From the NCBI GenBank assembly GCA_002293625.1, contig DBDP01000165.1, positions 1-5,245 of the forward strand: a stretch of DNA of 5,245 nucleotides, written 5' to 3'. Numbering within the stretch: the first letter of the stretch is position 1; each line of letters begins with the position of its first letter. Under the pieces are notes generated by a model that searched no databases, had not been told where the DNA came from, and was given only the letters and a program-made list of their open reading frames with translations. The DNA comes from Clostridiales bacterium UBA929 (GTDB lineage Bacteria > Bacillota > Clostridia > Oscillospirales > UBA929). Of the stretch, positions 1 to 5,245 are shown piece by piece. A program made the position numbers and the translations under genes.

Positions 1-456
1 GTCCCCGTCGTTCAGAAGCCGCAGCCCGTGATCGCCGATCGCGCGGCAGGCCGCCACGTCCTCGTCCCGGATCCGCAGGGCTTCTTCCCGCAGCCGCGCC
101 TTGGCTTCCGTTACATTTTCACACAACAACGCTACGCTGTGCATACGCTCCAATGCCCAAAACAGGTTCACGGCGGTGGGTCGCGCGGACGCCAGCACGT
201 TTTTCGCTTCGGTCAGCGTCATTATAAACGAATCAAAACTCACCGCTTCCGTGTTCCGCGCCGCGAGGCAGTACCCCATAGCGGCGGCGACACCAATCGC
301 GGGCGCTCCGCGAATTTGAAGCGACCGTATGGCGTCCCGTATTTCCACAGGCGTCGATAGGGTCAAAAACTCCAGCGCATTCGGCAGCTTTGTCTGGTCG
401 ATCGCGATGAGCGTATTTTCTTCTAAGCGCACGGTATCGGGACATCTTTTATTCAT
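1..456 (-). CDS. mtnA: S-methyl-5-thioribose-1-phosphate isomerase, N-terminal part (3' end outside window)
   Basis: This gene reads ATG at 456 down to the window edge: 152 codons, open throughout, with no stop reached. MtnA converts the aldose 5-methylthioribose-1-phosphate to the ketose 5-methylthioribulose-1-phosphate in cytosolic methionine salvage. Seen in the translation: DQTKLP (residues 20-25), the family signature RGAPAIGVAAAMG (49-61), RPTAVNLFWAL (92-102), and EDVAACRAIGDHG (132-144). These are typical of MtnA rather than of the related eIF2B-like or ribose-1,5-bisphosphate isomerases. Family members are about 350 residues. The fragment stops just before the expected THCNAG segment with the catalytic Cys, and the later catalytic Asp is also off-window, so activity cannot be judged. 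The start is supported by a GGGGGA Shine-Dalgarno (461-466) 4 bases upstream. It lies 15 bases after rpe, so the two are probably co-transcribed. Confidence 0.93.
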   Translation of the reverse strand, partial: MNKRCPDTVRLEENTLIAIDQTKLPNALEFLTLSTPVEIRDAIRSLQIRGAPAIGVAAAMGYCLAARNTEAVSFDSFIMTLTEAKNVLASARPTAVNLFWALERMHSVALLCENVTEAKARLREEALRIRDEDVAACRAIGDHGLRLLNDGD

Positions 457-471
457 GCTTTCCCCCGTTTA

Positions 472-1137
472 TTATGAACGTTCGTTCAGCATTTTCATCA
501 GTTCACGGCAGCGCGCTTCAACATCAGCCGCGCCGAATACGGCGCTGCCGGCTACAAACGTATCAACGCCCGCTTCCAGCAAAGCGGGTATGTTTTCCGG
601 CGTAACCCCGCCGTCCAGCATCAGCGGTACGGACGGTTTTTCACGGTCGATCAAGGCGCGCATCGCGCGTATTTTAGCAAAACTATCCTCCAGCAGCGTC
701 TGCCCTCCGTAACCCGGCTCCACCGACATCAGTAACACCCATTCCGCGAGCCGCAGGAACGGCAAAGCGGCTTCCACGGGCGTTTTCGGGTTCAGCACGA
801 TGCCGGGCGCGGCTCCGGCGTCCCGTATCGATTTCAGAAGCTCCGGCAGGGCTTCTGTCTCGGTTTCAGCGTGCAACAGCACCGCCGACGCCCCAGCCTC
901 CAAAAAAAGTTTTACAAACCGGGAGGGTTTTTGCACCATCAGGTGCGCCGTGACAGGCAGGGCGGAATGCCCTCGTATCGCTTCGCAGATATGCGGTCCG
1001 AACGATAAATTGGGTACAAAATGCCCGTCCATAATGTCCAAATGCCACGCGCCCGCTCCGCCGCGCTCCGCCGCGTCCATTTGCGCGGAAAGCCAAAACG
1101 GGTCGGCCGCTAATAAAGATGGCTCTAGAGTTTTCAC
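472..1137 (-). CDS. rpe: Ribulose-phosphate 3-epimerase
   Basis: The product has 221 residues, the normal size for this TIM-barrel enzyme, which interconverts D-ribulose-5-phosphate and D-xylulose-5-phosphate in the cytosolic pentose phosphate pathway. Seen: PSLLAAD (6-12), HLDIMDGHFVPN (32-43), HLMV (65-68), SVEPGYGGQ (138-146), LDGGV (174-178) and VAGSAVF (195-201). His32, Asp34, His65 and Asp175 match the family's metal ligands, and Asp34 and Asp175 its acid/base pair. The phosphate-binding GGQ and GS loops are present. Oddities: Ala64 stands where DVHLM usually has Val preceded by Asp (here Thr-Ala-His), and Glu140 replaces the commoner Asn. The start is GTG; no in-frame ATG lies nearby, and the ATG two bases upstream is out of frame. 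The Shine-Dalgarno is weak (GGACGG). The nearest alternative, allulose-6-phosphate epimerase, fits the GGQ loop less well. It leads the rpe-mtnA pair. Confidence 0.93.
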   Translation of the reverse strand: MKTLEPSLLAADPFWLSAQMDAAERGGAGAWHLDIMDGHFVPNLSFGPHICEAIRGHSALPVTAHLMVQKPSRFVKLFLEAGASAVLLHAETETEALPELLKSIRDAGAAPGIVLNPKTPVEAALPFLRLAEWVLLMSVEPGYGGQTLLEDSFAKIRAMRALIDREKPSVPLMLDGGVTPENIPALLEAGVDTFVAGSAVFGAADVEARCRELMKMLNERS

Positions 1138-1157
1138 ATCGATCCGTCCATATCCAT

Positions 1158-1186
1158 AGTATATAGTGCACCGGGCGCGGTATATA
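1158..1186 (-). promoter_or_regulatory. Weak candidate promoter for rpe-mtnA
   Basis: A TATACT hexamer (1158-1163, five of six matches to the -10 consensus) lies about 20 bases upstream of the rpe GTG, in an AT-rich patch downstream of the glgP hairpin. The position is sensible for a promoter of the rpe-mtnA pair. With a 17-base spacer the -35 would be TATATA, which is a poor match, so the call rests mainly on the -10 box and location. Confidence 0.25.
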
Positions 1187-1209
1187 TTCGTGACCGGCGT
1201 TTTAGATAA

Positions 1210-1238
1210 CAGGGAAGCGGCCGAAAACCGCTTCCCTG
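1210..1238 (-). terminator. Hairpin after glgP, probable terminator
   Basis: A perfect 11-bp stem (1210-1220 with 1228-1238, CAGGGAAGCGG and its complement) encloses a 7-base loop. It begins three bases after the glgP stop codon. The run that follows on the transcribed side is only a mixed A/T-rich stretch without a strong U-tract, so termination may be partial, or the hairpin may mainly protect the glgP mRNA 3' end. It separates glgP from rpe. Confidence 0.65.
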
Positions 1239-1241
1239 GAC

Positions 1242-3677
1242 TTATTTACCCAGCGGAGGAGTAATCCGCCAAATCTCGTCCGCGTATTGCCGGATGGTGT
1301 TGTCCGAAGCGAAGATCCCGCTGTGCGCTATGTTCATCAGGCTCATGCGGTTCCAGCGTTTGCGGTCGGTATAGGCGTTCGAAATGTCTTCCTGCGCTTT
1401 CACATACGCGTCGAAGTCGCGCAGAACGAAAAACTCGTCGCCGTAATCCAGCAAGCTGCAAATGATGTTGATAAACTCATCGGCGGGCAGATGGTCGCTC
1501 AAGTTACCCCGCAGCAACATAAACACGCCGCGCAGGCGCGGGTCCGCATCCAAGACGTTATGCGGGTTATAGCCGCCGTTGGCGTAATACGCGAGTACCT
1601 CCTCGACCGGCATGCCAAAGCGGAAGCCGTTCTCCTCTCCCACGGCGTCGAATATCTCAATGTTCGCGCCGTCGGAGGTACCCAGCGTGACGGCTCCGTT
1701 CATCATAAACTTCATGTTGGAGGTTCCCGACGCCTCCTTGGAGGCGGTGGAAATCTGTTCGCTCACCTCCGCGCCGGGGAAAATGCGTTCCGCCGCCGAG
1801 ATGCCGTAGTTCGCGAGGAACACCAGCGAGAGTTTATCCTTGCAAATCGGGTCGCGGTTGATCGCGTTCGCGATTTCGTTTGCGAGCTTGATGACGTTTT
1901 TCGCGAAATAATAGCTCGGCGCCGCCTTGCCCGCCATCAGGAATACGCGGGGAGTCCCGATCTCCTGCCCGTTGCGGAGTTTGTCGTATAGGTGCAGGAT
2001 ATGCAGCAGGTTCATCAGCTGGCGTTTGTAGCCGTGTATCCTCTTGACCTGCACATCGAAGATCGCGTCGGGGTTCACGACGACGCCGTTGCGCTCTTTG
2101 ATGTAGGCCGCGAGCTTTTCTTTGTTGCGCCGCTTGATGCCCTCCAGCTTTTGAAGAGCCGCCGCGTCGTCCTTCAGCCCCGCGAGCCGGCTCAGCCGTG
2201 CCGGATCGGATACCCACGGCAGCCCGATGGCTTCCGTGATGAACGCGGAAAGCTCGGGGTTCGACTTTAGCAGCCAGCGGCGGTGTGTGATGCCGTTTGT
2301 TTTGTTGTTGAACTTTTGCGGGTAGTATTCGGAAAAGTCTTTCAGCACAACGTTTTTTAGAAGCTCGGAATGCACGGCGGCTACGCCGTTTACCGAGAAC
2401 GAACCGACAATCGCGAGATGTGCCATACGCACCACGCCGTCGCCGATTACAGCCATACGCCCCCACCGCTCCGGCTCACCGGGGTAAACCTCCGCCAGCT
2501 CGGCGCAGAACCGGCGGTTGATCTCCTCGATGATCATGTACACGCGCGGCAGCAACTCCCGCATGGTGTCCACCGGCCACTTCTCCAGCGCCTCCGGCAT
2601 GATCGTATGGTTCGTGTAAGCAATCGTGCGGGTCGTAAGCGACCACGCCTCGTCCCAGCCCAGCCCGCAATCGTCCATCAGCAAACGCATCAGCTCCGGC
2701 ACGGCGAGCGCGGGGTGCGTATCGTTGATCTGAATGCAGATCAGATCGGCGAATTTGTGTAAGTCACGACCCTGCTTACTGAGATACGTGCGGATAATGG
2801 ACTGCAAGCCTGCCGAGCACAGAAAATACTGCTGCTTCAAACGCAGCACACGGTTTTGGTAGTTGGAATCGTCGGGATAGAGCACTTCGGAGATAGACTC
2901 CGCGAGATAGCTGTTCAGTCTCGCGCCCATATAGTCCCCGCGGGAGAACGACGCGAAGTCCAGCTCTTCCTCCACCGACTCCGCCCTCCAAAGGCGCAGC
3001 GTGTTGACGGTGTTGTTCTTATACCCCGGCACCGGGATGTCATACGGCATGGCGCGCACGCGCATCGTGTTGACGGTGCGGAAATGCAGCTCGCCTTTGT
3101 CGTCCACGTCGGAAACCACATGACCGTTATACTCCACCAGCACGGCTTTGTCTGGCTTACGGATCTCCCAAGAACTCTTCTCCCGAAGCCAGCCGTCGGC
3201 CAGCTCCACCTGATAGCCGTTCAGAATCTCCTGTACAAACAGACCGTGGCGGTAGCGGATGCCGCAGCCGTGTCCCGGCAGCCCCATCGAAGCCATGGAG
3301 TCGAGGAAACACGCGGCGAGACGCCCAAGCCCTCCGTTGCCCAAGCCCGCGTCCGGTTCCGCCGCGAGTATCTTTTTGAAGTCCAGCCCCAGCTCGTTTA
3401 ACCCCTCCGCGCAGATATCGCGCACGCCTAAGTAGATGAGGTGCGATTCCAGGCACTGCCCCATCAGGAACTCCAGCGAGAAATAATACACCTGCCGCGT
3501 GTCTCGCGTTTTATATAAGTTGTTGGTGTTGACCCAGCGTTCGGTCAGCTCGTCGCGCACGATCTTGGAAAGAGCCGCGCAGCAGTCCTCTACCGACGCG
3601 GCTTCAAGCGATTTTCCGAATTGGCTTGCGATCGCCTTCTTAAAGTCCTTCTTAAACCCGGTTTTGTTTGAAAACAT
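1242..3677 (-). CDS. glgP: Glycogen/starch/alpha-glucan phosphorylase (GT35, PLP-dependent)
   Basis: The 811-residue product has the full length of the family (about 800-840). It releases alpha-D-glucose-1-phosphate from the non-reducing ends of glycogen or maltodextrin using phosphate, in the cytosol. Seen: YYFSLEFLMG (64-73), the glycine-rich segment DAGLGNGGLGRLAACFLDS (109-127), INDTHPALAVPELMRL in the middle, KRIHGYKRQ (545-553), and the cofactor motif EASGTSNMKFMMNGA with Lys656 as the expected Schiff-base lysine for pyridoxal phosphate. No frameshift or truncation is visible. Start choice: ATG at 3677 is preceded by AAGGGGAG with a 5-base gap. Glycogen versus maltodextrin preference cannot be read from sequence, so the glgP symbol is a family-level choice; malP is the alternative. 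It has its own promoter upstream and a hairpin downstream, so it appears to be a single-gene transcript. No other glycogen gene lies within the window. Confidence 0.96.
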   Translation of the reverse strand: MFSNKTGFKKDFKKAIASQFGKSLEAASVEDCCAALSKIVRDELTERWVNTNNLYKTRDTRQVYYFSLEFLMGQCLESHLIYLGVRDICAEGLNELGLDFKKILAAEPDAGLGNGGLGRLAACFLDSMASMGLPGHGCGIRYRHGLFVQEILNGYQVELADGWLREKSSWEIRKPDKAVLVEYNGHVVSDVDDKGELHFRTVNTMRVRAMPYDIPVPGYKNNTVNTLRLWRAESVEEELDFASFSRGDYMGARLNSYLAESISEVLYPDDSNYQNRVLRLKQQYFLCSAGLQSIIRTYLSKQGRDLHKFADLICIQINDTHPALAVPELMRLLMDDCGLGWDEAWSLTTRTIAYTNHTIMPEALEKWPVDTMRELLPRVYMIIEEINRRFCAELAEVYPGEPERWGRMAVIGDGVVRMAHLAIVGSFSVNGVAAVHSELLKNVVLKDFSEYYPQKFNNKTNGITHRRWLLKSNPELSAFITEAIGLPWVSDPARLSRLAGLKDDAAALQKLEGIKRRNKEKLAAYIKERNGVVVNPDAIFDVQVKRIHGYKRQLMNLLHILHLYDKLRNGQEIGTPRVFLMAGKAAPSYYFAKNVIKLANEIANAINRDPICKDKLSLVFLANYGISAAERIFPGAEVSEQISTASKEASGTSNMKFMMNGAVTLGTSDGANIEIFDAVGEENGFRFGMPVEEVLAYYANGGYNPHNVLDADPRLRGVFMLLRGNLSDHLPADEFINIICSLLDYGDEFFVLRDFDAYVKAQEDISNAYTDRKRWNRMSLMNIAHSGIFASDNTIRQYADEIWRITPPLGK

Positions 3678-3690
3678 ACCTGCTCCCCTT

Positions 3691-3711
3691 GCGGTTCACG
3701 GCGGAAACCGC
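3691..3711 (-). promoter_or_regulatory. Small hairpin just upstream of the glgP ribosome binding site
   Basis: A perfect 6-bp inverted repeat (GCGGTT at 3691-3696 with AACCGC at 3706-3711) with a 9-base loop sits in the glgP leader and ends directly before the AAGGGGAG Shine-Dalgarno. The Shine-Dalgarno itself is not sequestered. It could tune translation or be incidental; no known riboswitch was recognised. Confidence 0.3.
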
Positions 3712-3798
3712 TCTATATTCTAAATTGCTTTATAAGCGGGAAATCTAATTATTCCGCCTGAAACGGATTCACTATTCTTAGCGACCCTTCACCCCTCT

Positions 3799-3827
3799 AC
3801 TATACCACGGCGTACAGTAAAAAGCAA
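3799..3827 (-). promoter_or_regulatory. Sigma-A-type promoter for glgP
   Basis: TTGCTT (-35, 3822-3827), a 17-base spacer, and TATAGT (-10, 3799-3804) are preceded by TG at the extended -10 position. The -10 matches the consensus at five of six bases and the spacing is ideal; the -35 matches only at TTG. Transcription would start near 3792, giving a leader of about 115 bases before glgP. The -35 box overlaps the U-tract of the upstream V-ATPase terminator. Confidence 0.6.
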
Positions 3828-3856
3828 TCCCGGCCTCCCCGAACGGGAAGACCGGG
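3819..3856 (-). terminator. Intrinsic terminator of the V-ATPase operon
   Basis: Seven bases after the subunit D stop codon a GC-rich stem forms (3845-3856 with 3829-3839: CCCGG/CCGGG at the base, CCC/GGG at the top, one G-U pair and one bulged base in between), with a short UUCG-containing loop. It is followed on the transcript by a U-rich stretch ending in five U (3819-3823). This is a standard factor-independent terminator and marks subunit D as the last gene of its operon. Confidence 0.85.
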
Positions 3857-3863
3857 TTCTTCT

Positions 3864-4511
3864 CTACTTATATCCGGCCTGTTCCAGCATCATATCCTTA
3901 ACCTTCATCAGCCTGGTGAGATTCCCGCGTTCGTTCTCGTCGAGCTTCATCGTGATGTAACGGATCGTCTCCTCCAGCTGCGGGATCATGACGTATTCCA
4001 GCGCGTTGACACGGCGGCGCGTTTTTTCTATCTCCTGCGCCAAAAGCTGCATCGACTTCTCAATTTGCGCCAGCTCCAGCAGCTCGGAAAACACATCCGA
4101 CAGCGCGGTCAGCGCGTCGTCCAGCTCGCCGGAGGTTTGCAGATATCCGTAAGGGTAGATGTCGGCCTTGTCGTCGTTTCTGGTTTTGTAGGTGTAAACC
4201 GGCACATTGACGCTCATGATGTTCTTATGCCCGATTGCGAGCTTCACGCTCTGCTTCGGATGCAGCAGCGCCTGTTCCAGCAGCTCGGGACTCATCAGCG
4301 CGCTCGCGACGGTGAACGCGCCGTGTACGCGCATGACGTGTTTCTCCACCGCTTCGCGCAGCACGCGGTTGCGGCGCATGATATCGAGGAACTGCTTCAT
4401 CAGCTCGTCGCGCTTATCTTTCAGCAGCTTATGTCCGCGCCGCGCGGTGCGAAGACGCGTCTTTAGGCGCGTCAGCTCCATACGGGTGGGGTTTACGTTC
4501 AAACGAGCCAT
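3864..4511 (-). CDS. atpD: V-type ATP synthase subunit D (central rotor shaft)
   Basis: The product has 215 residues, close to the family's usual 205-215. Subunit D forms the long antiparallel coiled-coil shaft that turns inside the A3B3 head and couples ATP hydrolysis or synthesis to ion movement through the membrane ring. Seen: the N-terminal signature VNPTRMELTRLKTRL (6-20) running into a basic helix, a short central section, and the C-terminal helix EIEKTRRRVNALEYVMIP (160-177) followed by a long charged helix. No signal peptide or membrane segment is present, as expected for a V1 subunit. The start is fixed by GGAGG (4519-4523), 7 bases before the ATG. In many Bacillota, D follows B at the end of the operon (also called ntpD), which matches the terminator found here. 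What is unusual is the 259-base repeat-filled spacer separating it from subunit B. Confidence 0.95.
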   Translation of the reverse strand: MARLNVNPTRMELTRLKTRLRTARRGHKLLKDKRDELMKQFLDIMRRNRVLREAVEKHVMRVHGAFTVASALMSPELLEQALLHPKQSVKLAIGHKNIMSVNVPVYTYKTRNDDKADIYPYGYLQTSGELDDALTALSDVFSELLELAQIEKSMQLLAQEIEKTRRRVNALEYVMIPQLEETIRYITMKLDENERGNLTRLMKVKDMMLEQAGYK

Positions 4512-4538
4512 CTGTTTGCCTCCGGCTTCCTGTTTGTT

Positions 4539-4561
4539 GTAGGTGCGGGGTCATCCCGCCC
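4539..4561 (+). repeat. REP-like unit 1 (plus orientation, degenerate)
   Basis: GTAG, then stem GTGCGGG (4543-4549), a 5-base loop, and CCCGCCC (4555-4561). One mismatch (T4544 against C4560) interrupts an otherwise complete 7-bp stem, so this looks like a decayed copy at the array edge nearest subunit D. Confidence 0.6.
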
Positions 4562-4572
4562 GCCGATTCCCC

Positions 4573-4596
4573 GTAGGGGCGGATGGCAATCCGCCC
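4573..4596 (+). repeat. REP-like unit 2 (plus orientation)
   Basis: GTAG, then a perfect 8-bp stem GGGCGGAT (4577-4584) with ATCCGCCC (4589-4596), loop GGCA. Confidence 0.75.
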
Positions 4597-4614
4597 ATCG
4601 TACTCACGTCTCCC

Positions 4615-4638
4615 GTAGGGGCGATTCACGAATCGCCC
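4615..4638 (+). repeat. REP-like unit 3 (plus orientation)
   Basis: GTAG, then a perfect 8-bp stem GGGCGATT (4619-4626) with AATCGCCC (4631-4638), loop CACG whose outer bases could also pair. It lies only 2 bases from the oppositely oriented unit 4, forming a head-to-head pair. Confidence 0.75.
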
Positions 4639-4640
4639 GC

Positions 4641-4663
4641 GGACGCGCAATGCGCGCCCCTAC
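4641..4663 (-). repeat. REP-like unit 4 (minus orientation)
   Basis: Read on the minus strand: GTAG (4663-4660), then GGGCGCGCA (4659-4651) pairing with TGCGCGTCC (4649-4641); one G-U pair in the transcript, and the innermost pairs probably open to make the loop. Confidence 0.7.
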
Positions 4664-4673
4664 GGTGTTATTG

Positions 4674-4691
4674 GGTGGCGGCAACGCCGCC
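4674..4691. repeat. Palindrome without GTAG foot, possible decayed REP unit
   Basis: GGTGGCG (4674-4680) pairs with CGCCGCC (4685-4691) around a 4-base loop, with one non-Watson-Crick position. No GTAG or CTAC flanks it. It lies between units 4 and 5 and may be a remnant unit, so its orientation cannot be assigned. Confidence 0.5.
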
Positions 4692-4704
4692 GGGGGATGT
4701 CGAC

Positions 4705-4728
4705 GGGACGATTACCATCGTCCCCTAC
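4705..4728 (-). repeat. REP-like unit 5 (minus orientation)
   Basis: Read on the minus strand: GTAG (4728-4725), then a perfect 8-bp stem GGGACGAT (4724-4717) with ATCGTCCC (4712-4705), loop GGTA. Confidence 0.75.
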
Positions 4729-4740
4729 GTATAGGGATGC

Positions 4741-4766
4741 GGGACGTCCGGGAGGCCGTCCCCTAC
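4741..4766 (-). repeat. REP-like unit 6 (minus orientation)
   Basis: Read on the minus strand: GTAG (4766-4763), then GGGACGGCC (4762-4754) pairing with GGACGTCCC (4749-4741), one mismatch, loop TCCC. It starts 4 bases after the subunit B stop codon. Confidence 0.7.
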
Positions 4767-4770
4767 ATGT

Positions 4771-5245
4771 TTATTCGTTCGGGTAATATTTCTCGATAAA
4801 TTCCGGCTTGATACGTTTCAGCTCGGCTTTCGGGAGGATGGTCAGCAGCTCCCAGCCGATGCGCAGGGTGTCTTCAATCGAGCGGTTTTCCTCGTAGCCT
4901 TGGCTTACGTAACGCTTCTCAAACTCGTCGGCGAATTTTGCGTATTTCTTATCCACGTCGGTCAGCGCGGCTTCGCCGAGGATCGTCATCAGCTCTTTGC
5001 ACTCTTTGCCGCGCGCGTAGGAGGCGAACAGCTGGTTCATGGTGTTCGCGTGGTCTTCGCGCGTTTTGCCCTTGCCGATACCTTTGTCTTTCAGGCGCGA
5101 GAGCGACGGCAGCACGTCCACCGGCGGCTGGAGGTTCTTGCGGTACAGCTCGCGGGAGAGGATGATCTGCCCCTCCGTGATATACCCGGTCAGGTCGGGG
5201 ATGGGATGGGTCTTGTCGTCCTCCGGCATGGTGAGGATCGGAATC
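4771..5245 (-). CDS. atpB: V-type ATP synthase subunit B, C-terminal part (5' end outside window)
   Basis: The frame is open from the right edge to TAA at 4771, giving 157 residues; the ATG at 5229 is internal, because family-typical sequence (IPILTMPEDDKTHPIPD) continues upstream of it. Subunit B is the nucleotide-binding but non-catalytic partner of subunit A in the V1 A3B3 head and is normally about 455-465 residues, so about the last third is present. Seen in fragment numbering: GYITEGQIILSREL (20-33), PSLSRL (46-51) whose Arg50 matches the arginine finger offered to the catalytic A-subunit site, GKTREDH just after it, and the helical C-terminal domain ending in IGWELLTILPKAELKRI and a short tail. 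The P-loop-region equivalent lies off-window. The gene is followed by the repeat array and then subunit D, presumably on the same transcript since no promoter or classic terminator with a U-tract was seen between them. Also called ntpB. Confidence 0.96.
   Translation of the reverse strand, partial: IPILTMPEDDKTHPIPDLTGYITEGQIILSRELYRKNLQPPVDVLPSLSRLKDKGIGKGKTREDHANTMNQLFASYARGKECKELMTILGEAALTDVDKKYAKFADEFEKRYVSQGYEENRSIEDTLRIGWELLTILPKAELKRIKPEFIEKYYPNE

Larger units (their letters stand above)
4539..4766. repeat. REP/BIME-like array of seven short palindromes
   Basis: The gene-free spacer between subunits B and D holds seven small inverted repeats within 228 bases. Six start with GTAG followed directly by a hairpin stem whose base is GG-rich (GGGC, GGGA or GTGC). 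Three read on the plus strand (at 4539, 4573, 4615) and three on the minus strand (at 4663, 4728, 4766); a seventh palindrome at 4674-4691 lacks GTAG. In both halves the GTAG lies at the outer side, so the array as a whole starts with GTAG and ends with CTAC. A GTAG or GGAG foot beside an imperfect palindrome is the established mark of REP sequences, which are mobilised by REP-associated tyrosine transposases (RAYT), and inverted REP pairs are called BIMEs. No transposase gene is in the window. The array begins 4 bases after the subunit B stop and ends 15 bases before the subunit D Shine-Dalgarno. Confidence 0.8.

Noticed and set aside
28..712. Open frames overlapping mtnA and the end of rpe (28-360 plus, 233-445 minus, 329-712 plus)
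   Set aside because: The conserved MtnA and Rpe frames account for this DNA; the alternatives carry no recognisable motif.
866..1171. ATG starts at 1139 or 1171 as the true rpe start
   Set aside because: Both are in another frame (the 866-1171 frame) that lacks epimerase motifs; the motif-bearing frame opens with GTG at 1137.
1287..3401. Long plus-strand open frames opposite glgP (1287-1991, 2856-3401 and others)
   Set aside because: They are shadows of the strongly biased GC-rich glgP codons; the translations are arginine/histidine/valine-rich without family features, and glgP is convincing along its entire length.
3712..3790. Additional promoters or a riboswitch in the glgP leader
   Set aside because: AT-rich boxes (TATAAA, TAGAAT) occur, but none has an acceptable -35 at proper spacing, and no known riboswitch core or T-box sequence was recognised.
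4543..4734. Open frames across the repeat array on both strands (such as 4543-4734 plus and 4429-4650 minus)
   Set aside because: They consist of the palindromic repeats or run antisense into subunit D, have no ribosome binding site and resemble no protein family; they are chance openings in GC-rich DNA.
4539..4766. Regular repeats in the B-D spacer as a CRISPR array
   Set aside because: The units are not identical direct repeats, their orientation flips, and the gaps range from 2 to about 40 bases, unlike constant-length spacers.
4771..5229. ATG at 5229 as the start of a short independent gene
   Set aside because: The family sequence of V-ATPase subunit B continues upstream in frame to the window edge, so this Met is internal.

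Overview
All five recognisable genes in this window lie on the minus strand, so transcription runs from the right end to the left. The window is GC-rich. It holds the end of a V-type ATP synthase operon, an alpha-glucan phosphorylase gene, and an rpe-mtnA pair. V-ATPase subunits B then D at the end of the operon, strong Shine-Dalgarno sequences, and a phosphorylase and subunit B that read like clostridial/enterococcal proteins point to an anaerobic Bacillota, probably a GC-rich member of the Clostridia. This placement is an inference from remembered family features; no search was run.

Layout in the direction of transcription: (1) the C-terminal third of V-ATPase subunit B enters from the right edge and stops at 4771. 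(2) A gene-free spacer of 259 bases (4512-4770) is packed with seven short palindromes. Six of them carry a GTAG tetranucleotide at the foot of the hairpin, which is the hallmark of REP elements. They are arranged as three units in one orientation followed by three in the other. (3) Subunit D (3864-4511) follows and ends the operon at an intrinsic terminator (3819-3856). (4) A promoter whose -35 box abuts that terminator's U-tract appears to start glgP (1242-3677), which ends at an 11-bp hairpin (1210-1238). (5) rpe (472-1137, GTG start) and mtnA (1-456, incomplete) follow as a tight pair 15 bases apart.

Subunits B and D belong to one rotary machine: B to the A3B3 head, D to the central rotor shaft. 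GlgP releases glucose-1-phosphate from storage glucan. Rpe interconverts ribulose-5-phosphate and xylulose-5-phosphate. MtnA isomerises 5-methylthioribose-1-phosphate in the salvage of methylthioadenosine. The last three share a sugar-phosphate theme, but only rpe and mtnA look co-transcribed.

The most noteworthy element is the REP/BIME-like array between the subunit B and D genes. Its units share the GTAG foot and a GGG-rich stem base, but each has a different, self-complementary stem core. No wholly new protein system is visible; the coding genes are conventional.
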